Shown: positions 34,335 to 45,925, counted from the first letter of the stretch. The stretch is 64,000 nucleotides of DNA from Pseudomonas extremaustralis (GCF_900102035.1 NZ_LT629689.1:5455001-5519000), one strand, 5' to 3'. Notes: generated from the letters alone by a model not told the origin. Numbers and translations: made by a program.

Positions 34335-34532
34335 ATGGATAATTCCCATATTTCAGACTACAGCACGACGCCAGCCGAAGAGCAGTTGCTCAAGCTGAGG
34401 TATATTCACACCTCGGCCAACTGGAACCCTCCCACGAAGTTGCAAGGCTCCACGCCACGCACGGGATTGGTTTATTTTAACGCCCCCACCACGGATGGGA
34501 TCCGCGTACAGCATCCCCATGTACCCGACTAG
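34335..34532 (+). CDS. short ORF, possible 3' remnant of an effector gene
   Basis: The 65-residue frame begins with an ATG placed straight after a TAA and has no ribosome site, yet it ends 11 bases before a DUF2931 lipoprotein gene in the same direction. The sequence DNSHISDY, WNPPTKLQG and VYFNAPTTDGIRVQHPHVPD looks like the C-terminal end of a larger secreted protein. Because DUF2931 lipoproteins often follow type VI secretion lipase effectors, I suspect a truncated effector whose 5' part was lost at the element boundary. This is weakly supported; it could be non-coding. Confidence 0.35.
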   Translation: MDNSHISDYSTTPAEEQLLKLRYIHTSANWNPPTKLQGSTPRTGLVYFNAPTTDGIRVQHPHVPD

Positions 34533-34543
34533 GAGTCACGAAC

Positions 34544-35200
34544 GTGCGAACACTCTGGATCTTGTTGGGGGCATTGTTGGTCGGCGGTTGCCAAGCTTCG
34601 GGCCTGACCTGGGGGCGTTCGGACCCGGACGCCGGACCGTGGGCGCTGGGTTTTGTCACACCTTACGCGATGGATGGCTGGGTTGAGGACAGCGCCACGG
34701 TCGATGTCGATGGGAACTTGTACCGTCGAATTGGCAGCGGTTGGGCTTCCGGAGGGGGGAAAAATGGCATTGATGGGGCCCGTGGTTGGGCGGTGAGAGG
34801 GGCTGGCACCGAAAGGGAGGTTAGGGATGCAAAACTTCCGGTACGCATCTATGTTCGCTGGCAATCGGTGGTCGAGCCGCAAACCTATCAAGGCTGGATC
34901 GAGATACCAGAGAGTGCACGGCAGGTCATGCGCAATGCCCTGACTATGGATTGTCCAAGTATTCCCGAGATGGCTGCAATCCCAAAGAGGGCCTCTGTAC
35001 TGTTCGGCCTTGCCCCCGGCGGTGTTGTGCAAATCTGGATGATGGATGAATGCCTACGCCCGGTGAAAGTCGTACATACACTGGTCGAAATAGAGCCCAA
35101 GGGACCTGCTCTTGGACTCTCCAATGGGAGTTATTTCCCCCAATCTGACGCTTCTAAGCTGTATATCGAAAAGTACGGAATCCCCTACGGAAGTTGGTAG
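34544..35200 (+). CDS. DUF2931-family lipoprotein, likely immunity-type
   Basis: The 218-residue protein has a lipoprotein signal (LWILLGALLVGGC, lipidated Cys at about 16) and the DUF2931 features WALGFVTPYAMDGWVE, LPVRIYVRWQSVVEPQTYQGW and the ending YIEKYGIPYGSW. The start is a GTG at 34544, 8 bases after AGGAG. DUF2931 lipoproteins include the immunity partners of some type VI lipase effectors, so it may protect the cell envelope, but no effector or secretion gene lies here. It is the only substantial gene inside the tRNA-bounded segment and has its own terminator. Confidence 0.85.
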   Translation: MRTLWILLGALLVGGCQASGLTWGRSDPDAGPWALGFVTPYAMDGWVEDSATVDVDGNLYRRIGSGWASGGGKNGIDGARGWAVRGAGTEREVRDAKLPVRIYVRWQSVVEPQTYQGWIEIPESARQVMRNALTMDCPSIPEMAAIPKRASVLFGLAPGGVVQIWMMDECLRPVKVVHTLVEIEPKGPALGLSNGSYFPQSDASKLYIEKYGIPYGSW

Positions 35201-35216
35201 GTAACCACGTATTTAG

Positions 35217-35238
35217 CTCGCCAATTGGCGGGCTTTTG
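35217..35238 (+). terminator. rho-independent terminator of the DUF2931 gene
   Basis: GCTCGCC-AATT-GGCGGGC followed by TTTT, 17 bases after the stop. The following 250 bases up to the tRNA terminator contain no convincing gene. Confidence 0.8.
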
Positions 35239-35485
35239 CTATCCGGTGATGGGTTTCAACTTCCCACTCAGCAACAGCGCGCTGGCGGCATTGCCTGTGA
35301 GCTCTCCGGTATTTTCAGGCGGTGGTGTTGGTCCATGTTTGTGGCCGGCCAGCTGGCTGTTCATCTGTTCCACCAGGTCGAGCAGATCAAACTTTGATCT
35401 GTTGCTCAGAGGAAGTGGACACTTTTTGAACACTATCGAGTTTTCGGCATGAAATTAGAGATAAAAAGTCGGATGACCAAAAACA

Positions 35486-35564
35486 CGAAAGCCGCGCAAT
35501 GCGCGGCTTTGGAGTTGGTGGGCCCACACGGACTTGAACCGTGGACCAAAGGATTATGAGTCCT
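35486..35564 (-). repeat. parental copy of the att-like repeat (3' half of the tRNA)
   Basis: This is the second copy of the direct repeat at 34205-34283, containing the tRNA 3' half and its terminator. The two copies bound a segment of about 1.28 kb. Confidence 0.85.
35488..35510 (-). terminator. tRNA terminator hairpin
   Basis: AAAGCCGCGC-AAT-GCGCGGCTTT on the minus strand lies 5 bases after the tRNA CCA end, followed by TCGTGTTTTTGG. Confidence 0.75.
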
Positions 35565-35592
35565 CTGCTCTGACCAACTGAGCTATAGGCCC
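35516..35592 (-). tRNA. tRNA with CAU anticodon (probably Ile2, read as Met by simple rules)
   Basis: The 77-base cloverleaf on the minus strand starts GGGCCTATAGCTCAG, has the anticodon loop CTCATAA (CAU) in a GAGGA/TCCTT stem, a T-arm with GGTTCAAGTCC, and an encoded CCA. C4-G69 and C5-G68 in the acceptor stem are features that TilS recognises in tRNA-Ile2, where the C is changed to lysidine to read AUA; elongator tRNA-Met usually lacks them. The 3' half is duplicated at 34235, so the gene has served as an integration site. Confidence 0.93.
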
Positions 35593-35607
35593 TCAGTAGG
35601 TCGCGGA

Positions 35608-38600
35608 TTATAACGATGGTTTCTCCACTCTGCCATCCGAAAAATCCTCAACCTGCATACGAAGGAATGTCGTCGCAAAAAGCTCTGGCGGCAGGGGCAG
35701 GCTGACGATGTAGCCTTGCATCTGTTCGCAGCCTTCGGCGGCAAGAAAGGCTTGCTGCGCGGCGCTCTCCACGCCTTCGGCGATGATGGTGAATTGCATG
35801 CTGTGGCCCAGGGCAATGATGGCGCGCACGATGGCGGCGTCGTGGGGGTCGTCGGGCAGGCCGCGGACGAAGGACTGGTCGATCTTCAGGAAGTCCAGTG
35901 GCAGGCGTTTGAGGTAGCTCAGGGATGAGTAACCGGTGCCGAAGTCGTCGATCGCCAGTTGCACGCCCAGGTGTTTGAGTTGGTGCAGCACTTCCAGTGC
36001 TTCTTCGGCCTGGCTCATGATGAAGTTCTCGGTAATCTCCAGTTGCAGGCAGCCAGGATCGAGTTGGTAGTCATGCAGCAACTGTTCGATGCGACCGAGC
36101 AAGCCGGGATGGCGCAGTTGCGCGCCGGCAAGGTTGACCGACAGCGGGCCGAATGGTTCGAAGGTCGTTTGCCAGGCATGCATTTGTCGGCAGGCCTGTT
36201 CCAGCACCCAATCGCCAATTTGCAGGATCATGCCGTTCTCTTCGGCCAGGGCGATGAAGTGTTCGGGCGGTACGTCGCCAAACGCGGGGTGTCGCCAGCG
36301 GATCAACGCTTCGGCACCGATCAGTTCTTGGGTCGCCAGGCTCAGTTTCGGTTGGTAATACAGGCTCAGCTCGTCGCGTTCGATGGCGCGGCGCAGTTCA
36401 TGTTCCAGCGCCACGCGTTCGTTGGCCTGGGCGGTGAGGTCGCGGGTGTAGCTCTCGACCCGGTTGCGCCCCTTGGCTTTGGAGCGGTACATCGCGGCGT
36501 CGGCGTTCTTGACCAGAGTGGCCACGTCGGTGCCGTCCTGTGGGTAGAGGCTGGTGCCGATACTGGCGCTGATAAAGAATTCGTGTTCGCCGGCCTGGAA
36601 CGGCGGGGTGAAGCAGGCCAGCAGTTTGTTGGCCAAGTACTGGGCGTCGTTGGCGTGCTGCAGGCCGGGGAGCAGGATGATGAATTCGTCCCCGCCCAGG
36701 CGTGCGACGGTGTCGATGTCGCGCAGTTGCTCCTTGAGGCGCACGGCGATGTCTTTGAGCAGCAGGTCGCCGACCGGGTGGCCGAGGCTGTCGTTGATAT
36801 GTTTGAAGCGGTCCAGGTCGAGAAACAGCACGGCTCCTTGTTTGCCGGTGTCCTGATGACCGTTGAGGGCGGCTTGCAAGCGACTTTCAAACAGCGTTCG
36901 GTTGGGCAGGCCAGTCAGCGGGTCGTGGTGGGCCTGGTAATCGAGGCGGGCCTGGGCCAGCTTGAGGCTGGAGATGTCGGCAAACACGGCAACGAAGTGC
37001 GTGATCATGTGGTCGCGATTGCGCACGGCGCTGATGGTCAGCCAGCTGGGGTATACCTCGCCATTCTTGCGGCGGTTGGAAATCTCGCCCTGCCAGTGGC
37101 CCTGGGCGGTCAGCTGATGCCACATGGCGGCATAGAAGGCGCTGTCATGCAGGCCGGAGGCGAGCAGGCGCGGCGTATGGCCCAGGGCTTCGGCTTCGCT
37201 GTAGCCGGTGATCTCGCTGAAGGCGCGGTTGACGGCACTGATGTTCTGCTGGGTGTCGGTGATCAATACGCCTTCGGCGGTGCTCTCGAATACGGTCGCG
37301 GCCTGCTGCAGCTTTTCCTGCATCAGTTGGCGCTCGGTGATGTCCCGGGCGATGGTCAGCATGCAATCGTCGTCGCCGATGGGCAGTGGGCGGCTGGACA
37401 GCTCGCAGAGGCGGATCTGACCATCGCTGCGGCGTATATGGGCGATGAAGTCGCGCACGAAACCATCGCGCTGCATCAGTTCCAGCATGTGTTTGCGTTC
37501 GTTGAGGTCGACCCAGATGCCCAGGTCCAGGGTTGACTGGTCGATGGAGGTCGCGCTGGGGTAGCCGGTGATACGACTGAAACCGTCGTTCACTTCAATC
37601 AGCAGGCCGTCGCGCTGCCGGCTCAGCAGCAAGCCGTCGGGCGAGGCGTGAAAGGCTTTGGCGAATTTCTCTTCGGAAGTTTGCAACTGTTGCTGGGTTT
37701 CCTTGAGCTGGGTGATGTCGCGCACCACCACGACGATGGCCTCCGTGGCGTCGAGTTGAAACGGTTCGGCGGAAATCAGGCCGGTAAAGGCTTGGCCGTT
37801 GCTACGTAGAAAAGGCATTTCCAGGTTGCGGATGCTGGTGGTCTGCACCCGGTGCAGCAGTTCGGGGCCAATGCCAGGGATACCCCAGATATTCAGCGCG
37901 GTGGCGGTTTTGCCGATGACCTGTTCGGCCTTCAGGCCCACCTGATCCTCGAACGCTTTGTTGACCTCCAGCAAGCAGCCATCGGACAGCCGCGCGATCA
38001 CCAGAATGTCCGGGCATTGCTGGAACACCGAGGCGAATTTTTGCTCGGAGAGCTGCAGCGCTTCTTCGGTGCGCTTGGCTTCGCTGATGTCGATCATCAA
38101 GCCGCGTAACACCGGCTCATGGCCATGTTCGATCAGACTGACGATATCGCGTACCCATAGGCACCGACCGTCGGCGGTGATCACTCGGTAGTCGACGCTA
38201 TGATCGCGGCTGGCGCGGGTTTCGCGGTAGCAATACGCTTCGGTGCGCGTCAGGTCGGCAGGATGAATGATGTTGCGCCAGAAGCCTGGAATCAGCCAAT
38301 GCGCTCGGGGGTAGCCGAGCAGTTCTTCGGCATGAGGTGACACATAGCTGTAGGTAAAGTCGCTGACGCTGGCTTCCCAAGCAATGGCGGATAAGCTTTC
38401 TACCAAGCCGCGATAGTGATACTCGCTGCTGCGCAGTTCCTGTTCGAGGGCGACGCGGCGGGATATTTCTGAGCTCAGCCGGCGATTGATCCTGATAACC
38501 ACGAGCAGCACGGTACTCAGCAGCAATACCGCGGGCAGCCCGTAGGTCAGCAAATCAGTCCAGAAGGTACGGTGATCAGTGAAGCTGCCGACCCAGTGTT

Positions 38601-39351
38601 GCTGGATCGCTGCTGTTTCGTTGGGGCTTAGGTCGGCCAGTACCTTGTCCAGGATGCCTACCAGTATTTTCTTGTCCTGGGGCACTCCCATCGCCAGTTG
38701 GTAGCGGTAGGGCGTTTCGCCGCTGACGTACAAACCATCCAGCTTTAACTGGCGCAGGCTCCAGACACTGGAGGCGAGGTCGCCGACCACTGCATCCACT
38801 TCATCCGTAGCCAATGCTTGCAGCGTCGAGCTGACGTTCGGCATGGCCACCAGATTTAGGTCGGGATGGTGGGTGCGCAGCAATTCATGGGGCGCGTAGT
38901 TCTCCACCACTGCAATCTTCAACCCGTAGAGGTCCTTAAGGTTGCGTGCTTTGGCGCCGCCTTCATGGGCCAGGATGACAATGGGGAAGTCCAGGTACGG
39001 GCGAGTGAACGCCATAAAGGCTTGGCGTTCTGGAGTGGACATGATGCCGGGCAGCAGATCGAGTTGGTTGTTTCGCGCCTGTTCCAGCACCGCGCTCCAG
39101 TTCGCGGGTTCGATCAGCTTGAACTTGATGCCGAGGCGATCTTGGATCAGGCGTACGTAATCCGCCGCCAAGCCTTGGTAGTGGCCGTTTTCATCGCGGT
39201 ATTCAAAAGGTGGCCATGACGCGTCCACCCCCAGTCGCAGTTCCTGATGGTCCGCCAGCCAGACACGCTCATCATCGGTAAGAGTCAATGCGCCAGCCGT
39301 TGCGGTCCAGGTCAGCAGCGACAGCAGTAACACAGCCGGCAATCTGGGCAT
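35608..39351 (-). CDS. rmcA: c-di-GMP turnover protein RmcA (VFT-PAS-GGDEF-EAL)
   Basis: This 1247-residue inner-membrane protein has a signal peptide, a periplasmic solute-binding (Venus-flytrap) domain at about 25-245 (LRLGVDASWPPFEYRDENGHYQG), one membrane helix near 270, several PAS domains, a GGDEF domain (RLGGDEF near 884) and an EAL domain (EALIRW near 1014). Its layout, length and position before rpoD match P. aeruginosa RmcA, a phosphodiesterase whose activity follows cell redox state and phenazines. Both active sites look intact. The ATG at 39351 gives the signal peptide; the frame is open further upstream without one. It is separated from the rpoD stop by a terminator. Confidence 0.92.
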   Translation of the reverse strand: MPRLPAVLLLSLLTWTATAGALTLTDDERVWLADHQELRLGVDASWPPFEYRDENGHYQGLAADYVRLIQDRLGIKFKLIEPANWSAVLEQARNNQLDLLPGIMSTPERQAFMAFTRPYLDFPIVILAHEGGAKARNLKDLYGLKIAVVENYAPHELLRTHHPDLNLVAMPNVSSTLQALATDEVDAVVGDLASSVWSLRQLKLDGLYVSGETPYRYQLAMGVPQDKKILVGILDKVLADLSPNETAAIQQHWVGSFTDHRTFWTDLLTYGLPAVLLLSTVLLVVIRINRRLSSEISRRVALEQELRSSEYHYRGLVESLSAIAWEASVSDFTYSYVSPHAEELLGYPRAHWLIPGFWRNIIHPADLTRTEAYCYRETRASRDHSVDYRVITADGRCLWVRDIVSLIEHGHEPVLRGLMIDISEAKRTEEALQLSEQKFASVFQQCPDILVIARLSDGCLLEVNKAFEDQVGLKAEQVIGKTATALNIWGIPGIGPELLHRVQTTSIRNLEMPFLRSNGQAFTGLISAEPFQLDATEAIVVVVRDITQLKETQQQLQTSEEKFAKAFHASPDGLLLSRQRDGLLIEVNDGFSRITGYPSATSIDQSTLDLGIWVDLNERKHMLELMQRDGFVRDFIAHIRRSDGQIRLCELSSRPLPIGDDDCMLTIARDITERQLMQEKLQQAATVFESTAEGVLITDTQQNISAVNRAFSEITGYSEAEALGHTPRLLASGLHDSAFYAAMWHQLTAQGHWQGEISNRRKNGEVYPSWLTISAVRNRDHMITHFVAVFADISSLKLAQARLDYQAHHDPLTGLPNRTLFESRLQAALNGHQDTGKQGAVLFLDLDRFKHINDSLGHPVGDLLLKDIAVRLKEQLRDIDTVARLGGDEFIILLPGLQHANDAQYLANKLLACFTPPFQAGEHEFFISASIGTSLYPQDGTDVATLVKNADAAMYRSKAKGRNRVESYTRDLTAQANERVALEHELRRAIERDELSLYYQPKLSLATQELIGAEALIRWRHPAFGDVPPEHFIALAEENGMILQIGDWVLEQACRQMHAWQTTFEPFGPLSVNLAGAQLRHPGLLGRIEQLLHDYQLDPGCLQLEITENFIMSQAEEALEVLHQLKHLGVQLAIDDFGTGYSSLSYLKRLPLDFLKIDQSFVRGLPDDPHDAAIVRAIIALGHSMQFTIIAEGVESAAQQAFLAAEGCEQMQGYIVSLPLPPELFATTFLRMQVEDFSDGRVEKPSL

Positions 39352-39442
39352 AACGGTCTCGTTATGGCACGGGGAATGTTTCGAGTGTAGACGGGCATTG
39401 CGGGGGAGGGGTGTTGCGCGGAGTTTTATCTGTGGAAAGCAA

Positions 39443-39466
39443 AACCCCCGGCCTGGGCCGGGGGTT
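39443..39466 (-). terminator. rpoD terminator
   Basis: AACCCCCGGCC-CA-GGCCGGGGGTT, then TTGCTTTCC on the minus strand, 7 bases after the rpoD stop. It ends the macromolecular synthesis operon. Confidence 0.88.
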
Positions 39467-39472
39467 CTGGGA

Positions 39473-41323
<1,851 letters not shown>

Positions 41324-41391
41324 AACACCCTATCCACTGAAGGTCTTGGCGGGCAAAAAAACAAGCCGAGGATTATACCTGAGCTATGACC

Positions 41392-43362
41392 TCACGCGCC
41401 AGCTGAGGTCGGGTTTGATGCGGAAACATTCTGTTTTAAGAGGTCGCGCATCTGTTTTGCTATCTGAATTTGCTCTTCAGCCGACAATCCCGGCTGCCTT
41501 GCTCTCTTGATGAGTTCATCGAGGGTCTGCGTGTGCTGGCCCGCGGATAACCTAGTAATGGTGTCTAAAAACTGTTGTTCAAGGTTATCGCCGTCAATTA
41601 GCCACTCCTTTTCCGCGAGTGCTTTCAGCAGGCGACCTTGTTCGGTGCCATGCCATCGAGCCATCAGTTGGATGGAGTTTAGCTTAGGATTTTTCTGCAC
41701 GGCCTCGATCAGGGCAATCAGCACCTGAGCGTAGGTGTTGCTCTCGTTGGCAAAATGCTCCGCGCTTTCAACCTTGCCCGCCAATTGCGGGTGATGGATG
41801 AGCGTGCGCAGGGCAATCAGCGTCGGGGCTTCTACGGCGACCGGTGTGCGTGGAGCATAGGCTTCGTCGCGGTCACCGCGCTTGCCGTTCTTGTTCCAGG
41901 GTCTCTTGTCCCATTTCTTGCCGCCGGCGCCGGGCTTCTTCGGCGTCCACTCCTGCTGGGGCGCGTAGGCCTCCTGTGCTGGGTGGAAGTCGGCATAGTC
42001 CGGTAGCGTGTCGTAATCCATGCCTGGGTCGTAGGTGGGCGGCGCATCCTGCGGTGCGCTGTGCACCAGTTGGCTGACGGCTTCGCCACTCAACCCGGTA
42101 ATTTCCAGCAGGCGCTGGCGCATCAGAGTGCGCAGATTGGCGCCGGGCACCTTGTCGATCAGCGGTGCGGCGAGGGTGGCCATGTGGGCCTTGCCTTCAA
42201 GGGAGCGTGGATCGGCTTCTTCGGTGAGCTGCTGGAAGAAGTAATCCGCCAGCGGCTGTGCATGTTGATTGATGCGCGCGCGGAACGCGTCGGTGCCTTC
42301 GGAGCGAACCAGGGTGTCCGGGTCTTCGCCTTCGGGCAGGAACAGGAAGCGTGCGCGGCGCCCGTCCTGCAGGCATGGCAGCGTGGCTTCGAGGGCGCGC
42401 CAGGCGGCATTGCGGCCGGCCTGGTCGCCGTCGAAGCAGAACAAGACGCTGGGCACGACACGGAACAGGCGCTTCAAGTGTTCTTCGCTGGTGGCGGTAC
42501 CCAGGGTCGCCACGGCGTTGCGCAAGCCTTGCTGGGCGAGGGCGATCACGTCCATATAGCCTTCAACCACAATGATCTCATCGAGATTGCGGTTGTTCTT
42601 GCGCGCCTCGAACAGGCCGTAGAGTTCCTGGCCCTTGTGGAATACCGGGGTTTCCGGGGAGTTCAGGTACTTGGGCTTGTCGTCCCCCAGTACCCGGCCG
42701 CCGAAGGCGATGATCCGGCCGCGGCTGTCGCGGATCGGGAACATCACGCGGTCGCGGAAGCGGTCGTAGCGCTTGCCGGTCTCGGCGTTTTCCACCAGCA
42801 GCCCGGCGTCGATCATGGCTTTTTGCTGCAGGGTGTCGCTGCTCAGGTGCTTGTAGAGGTTGTCCCAGCCGGGCGGGGCGAAGCCGAGGCCGAAGTCGCG
42901 GGCGATCTCGCCGGTGAGGCCGCGCCCTTTGAGGTAGTCGACGGCGGCCTTGCGCTGCGGATGGCTTTTAAGCGCCTGACGATAAAAGTCGGCAGCGGCT
43001 GTCAGTAGCGGGTATAGCGGCGAATCGGTGGGTTGCCGCGGTTTGTGCGGGCGGCCACTTTCTTCGCGGGGGATTTCCATGCCGGCGGCTTTGGCCAGTT
43101 CCTCGACGGCCTGGGGGAAGTCCAGGTTGTCGTGGTCCATGATGAAACCGAGGGCATTGCCACCCGCACCGCAGCCGAAGCAGTAGTAAAACTGTTTGTC
43201 GGGACTGACGCTGAACGATGGGGTCTTTTCTTTGTGGAACGGGCAGCAGGCGGTGTAGTTCTTGCCGGCTTTCTTCATTTGCAGGCGCGAGCTGACAACA
43301 TCGACGATGTCGGTGCGGTTCAGAAGGTCGTCAATAAAGCTCTGGGGAATCAGCCCGGCCAT
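41392..43362 (-). CDS. dnaG: DNA primase DnaG
   Basis: DnaG makes RNA primers at the replication fork. The 656-residue protein has the CHC2 zinc-binding domain at about 36-70 (CCPFHKEKTPSFSV, YYCFGCGAGG), the RNA-polymerase basic region, the Toprim catalytic core (VVEGYMDVIAL, LFCFDGDQAGR) and a C-terminal DnaB-binding domain. It lies between rpsU and rpoD; a 442-base gap before it probably holds the internal terminator and promoter of the operon. Confidence 0.97.
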   Translation of the reverse strand: MAGLIPQSFIDDLLNRTDIVDVVSSRLQMKKAGKNYTACCPFHKEKTPSFSVSPDKQFYYCFGCGAGGNALGFIMDHDNLDFPQAVEELAKAAGMEIPREESGRPHKPRQPTDSPLYPLLTAAADFYRQALKSHPQRKAAVDYLKGRGLTGEIARDFGLGFAPPGWDNLYKHLSSDTLQQKAMIDAGLLVENAETGKRYDRFRDRVMFPIRDSRGRIIAFGGRVLGDDKPKYLNSPETPVFHKGQELYGLFEARKNNRNLDEIIVVEGYMDVIALAQQGLRNAVATLGTATSEEHLKRLFRVVPSVLFCFDGDQAGRNAAWRALEATLPCLQDGRRARFLFLPEGEDPDTLVRSEGTDAFRARINQHAQPLADYFFQQLTEEADPRSLEGKAHMATLAAPLIDKVPGANLRTLMRQRLLEITGLSGEAVSQLVHSAPQDAPPTYDPGMDYDTLPDYADFHPAQEAYAPQQEWTPKKPGAGGKKWDKRPWNKNGKRGDRDEAYAPRTPVAVEAPTLIALRTLIHHPQLAGKVESAEHFANESNTYAQVLIALIEAVQKNPKLNSIQLMARWHGTEQGRLLKALAEKEWLIDGDNLEQQFLDTITRLSAGQHTQTLDELIKRARQPGLSAEEQIQIAKQMRDLLKQNVSASNPTSAGA

Positions 43363-43804
43363 GGCGTTCTCGTCATCACTGCTTGTAATTGAGGGCCCGT
43401 GAAATGCTCAAGCGCGCGTATCGAGTGGCGTGGCCATCAATCGTCTGCTTGGGCTGTCAGGAAGTGTATCTGCCGATCATTCGCTGACGTTAGTTTCTAT
43501 CAGTCTTCGGCGAAGAAATGTTGCCCTGGCGTCCGGCGTTGACCAATGGTGGTCTCGGAAGCTCATCGCTGGGCACAGCCGATCTGTTGATCGCCTGCTT
43601 ACAAAATGAGTGTGCTCGTCAGTAGCCTTGTTAGGCTCGTCAGAAGAGACGTGCACCGCTGGCAGAAAAGCCAGTCCTGACGTGTGAAGCAGTGTCTCGG
43701 TCGCGTGTGCGGCGTCGACGGTGAAGCATCAAGCGATATCCGCAAATGCCAACAGCCCGGCTGAGGGCCGGGCTTGGCAGAAGCTTGCTACGAACGTCTG
43801 TGTA
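43363..43804 (-). promoter_or_regulatory. rpsU-dnaG intergenic region with hairpin
   Basis: This 442-base gap has no credible gene. At 43754-43773 AGCCCGGC-TGAG-GGCCGGGCT forms a stable hairpin just after rpsU, where the operon is known in other bacteria to carry a partial terminator; here it lacks a clear T-run. The remaining sequence is likely to include a dnaG promoter, but I cannot point to one. Confidence 0.5.
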
Positions 43805-44020
43805 TTAGTACAGACGAACGGCGCGGCGCTGTTCGCGCTGAACTTTCTTGGCGTGACGCTTAACAGCGGCTGCTGCTTTACGCTTACGCTCAGAAGTTGG
43901 CTTCTCATAAAATTCGCGGCTACGAACTTCAGCCAGAACACCGGCTTTTTCGCAGGAGCGCTTGAAACGACGCAGAGCTACGTCGAAGGGTTCGTTCTCT
44001 TTTACTTTGACGGCTGGCAT
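43805..44020 (-). CDS. rpsU: 30S ribosomal protein S21
   Basis: The 71-residue basic protein of the small subunit helps start-site recognition on mRNA. The sequence [20 protein letters not shown] and the Lys/Arg-rich tail [20 protein letters not shown] are those of bS21. It is the first gene of the macromolecular synthesis operon and is divergent from tsaD across a 203-base promoter region. GAAGGTAG lies before the start. Confidence 0.98.
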
Positions 44021-44223
44021 CCAGAGCTACCTTCTTTCATTACCGGGAATCAACGTTCTCGTCGCAAAAAATTCGCGGCTGAGGTCGTCGGTTTTTAAGG
44101 GTTGCGGATGTTAACCCCTCATTGCCCGGAATGCAAAGCCTCTGATCGAAAACCGCTAGTCTGGAGGGGGAGTGGCGACTATCATGCGCGCCTTCGAATT
44201 CAGCCTCTACAAGGCGCAAACCC

Positions 44224-45249
44224 ATGTTAGTACTGGGACTTGAAACCTCCTGCGACGAAACCGGTGTCGCACTCTACGACAGTGAACGCGGGCTTTTGGC
44301 CGATGCACTGTTCAGTCAGATCGATCTGCATCGCGCCTATGGTGGCGTGGTGCCGGAGCTTGCCAGCCGCGATCACGTCAAGCGCATGCTGCCGTTGATT
44401 CGCCAGGTGTTGGACGAGGCCGGCTGTGTGGCGACCGAGATCGATGCTATTGCCTACACCGCCGGCCCCGGATTGGTCGGAGCCCTTCTGGTTGGGGCCT
44501 CTTGCGCCCAGGCACTGGCCTTCGCGTGGGGGATTCCGGCCCTGGGTGTGCACCATATGGAAGGCCATTTATTGGCGCCCATGCTGGAAAAAACACCGCC
44601 ACAGTTCCCGTTCGTCGCTTTGTTGGTTTCGGGTGGCCATACGCAGCTGGTTCAGGTCGATGGGATCGGCCAATACACGCTGTTGGGCGAGTCGCTGGAC
44701 GATGCCGCCGGTGAAGCGTTCGACAAGACCGCGAAGATGATGGGCCTCAATTATCCCGGTGGCCCGGAAATCGCCCGCCTTGCCGAAAAAGGTGTTCCGG
44801 GCCGCTTCACCTTCCCGCGTCCGATGTGCGATCGCCCCGGCCTGATGTTTAGCTTCAGCGGTCTGAAAACCTCCGCGCTGAACACCTGGCAGCAAAGTGT
44901 CAGCGCCGGGGACGACAGTGAGCAAGCCCGTTGCGACATCGCGCTGGCGTTCCAGCAGGCCGTGGTGGAGACTTTGACCATCAAGTGCAAGCGTGCCCTG
45001 AAACAGGCGGGCATGCAGCGTCTGGTGATCGCAGGCGGCGTCAGCGCCAACAAGGCCTTGCGCGCTTCACTGGAGAAAATGCTCGGCGCCATCAAGGGCG
45101 ATGTGTACTACGCGCGGCCTGAGTTCTGCACCGATAACGGAGCGATGATCGCCTATGCCGGTTGCCAGCGCCTACAGGCCGGGCAGCATGAAAGCCTGGC
45201 GATCAGCGTGCAGGCGCGCTGGCCGATGGAGCAGTTGTCACCGTTGTGA
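44224..45249 (+). CDS. tsaD: tRNA N6-adenosine threonylcarbamoyltransferase TsaD
   Basis: TsaD transfers the threonylcarbamoyl group to A37 of ANN-decoding tRNAs, with TsaB and TsaE. The 341-residue protein has the ASKHA fold, [16 protein letters not shown] at the start, the metal-binding H111-x3-H115 (HHMEGH) and [11 protein letters not shown]. It is a single gene divergent from rpsU, a common arrangement in gammaproteobacteria. Confidence 0.97.
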   Translation: MLVLGLETSCDETGVALYDSERGLLADALFSQIDLHRAYGGVVPELASRDHVKRMLPLIRQVLDEAGCVATEIDAIAYTAGPGLVGALLVGASCAQALAFAWGIPALGVHHMEGHLLAPMLEKTPPQFPFVALLVSGGHTQLVQVDGIGQYTLLGESLDDAAGEAFDKTAKMMGLNYPGGPEIARLAEKGVPGRFTFPRPMCDRPGLMFSFSGLKTSALNTWQQSVSAGDDSEQARCDIALAFQQAVVETLTIKCKRALKQAGMQRLVIAGGVSANKALRASLEKMLGAIKGDVYYARPEFCTDNGAMIAYAGCQRLQAGQHESLAISVQARWPMEQLSPL

Positions 45250-45281
45250 GGCTTGGCTTGAGCCGGGCTTAACGAACGTAT

Positions 45282-45851
45282 TTAAAAATGCCGTTCGCGC
45301 CCGGCAAACAGGTCGCGTAAATTGCCCCGGTGGCGCCAGACGATCAGCAGGGTCAACACGCTCATCGGCAGCAGCGCCGCCGGCTCTTGCCAGGCCAGCA
45401 GGGGCAGGGTGAGGGGCGTGGCGATCAATGCGGCCAGTGAGCTGGTGCGGGTCAGGTAGAACGTCAGCAGCCAGGCAAGCGCGGCGAGCAACGCGGCAGG
45501 CGGGTAGATTCCCAGCAACATGCCGGCGGCTGTAGCGACACCCTTGCCACCGCGAAAGCGGAAGTACAACGGAAACAAATGGCCCAGGACGGCACAGACG
45601 CCAACCCAGGCCTGCTGCTGAAGGGTAAGGCCGGCGAAATGCGCGATCAGCACGGGCAACAGGCCTTTGCAGACGTCGCCAAGCAGCGTGAGGATGGCGA
45701 GTTTCTTGCCGGCCAGGCGCAACATATTGGTGGCGCCAGCATTGCCTGAGCCACTCATTCGCGGATCGGGATTTCCCGTCAGGCGGCTGAGCAAAATGGC
45801 GAAGGACAGCGAGCCGAGCAGGTAGGCGAAGATCGCCAGTGACCAAAACAT
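45282..45851 (-). CDS. plsY: acyl-phosphate glycerol-3-phosphate acyltransferase PlsY
   Basis: PlsY uses acyl-phosphate made by PlsX to acylate glycerol-3-phosphate, the first step of phospholipid synthesis. The 189-residue protein has five membrane helices and the three family loops: [16 protein letters not shown], the glycine-rich [17 protein letters not shown], and a later TRTSSLAAL. It is convergent with tsaD and divergent from folB, with 74 bases between it and the folB start. Confidence 0.95.
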   Translation of the reverse strand: MFWSLAIFAYLLGSLSFAILLSRLTGNPDPRMSGSGNAGATNMLRLAGKKLAILTLLGDVCKGLLPVLIAHFAGLTLQQQAWVGVCAVLGHLFPLYFRFRGGKGVATAAGMLLGIYPPAALLAALAWLLTFYLTRTSSLAALIATPLTLPLLAWQEPAALLPMSVLTLLIVWRHRGNLRDLFAGRERHF

Positions 45852-45925
45852 GCTAACTATTCCGGGCGAGGACGCCCTGATTCTAACGGGGCATCGCGCC
45901 CTTGTCGTGCTGCGGAGAAGAGTGC

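Noticed and set aside
35239..35433. Minus-strand 64-codon frame between the DUF2931 gene and the tRNA, perhaps a transposase relic
   Set aside because: No ribosome site, no recognised motif, and it overlaps the terminator of the lipoprotein gene.
43721..44098. Plus-strand 125-codon frame across rpsU
   Set aside because: It is antisense to the ribosomal protein S21 gene and begins inside its terminator region.
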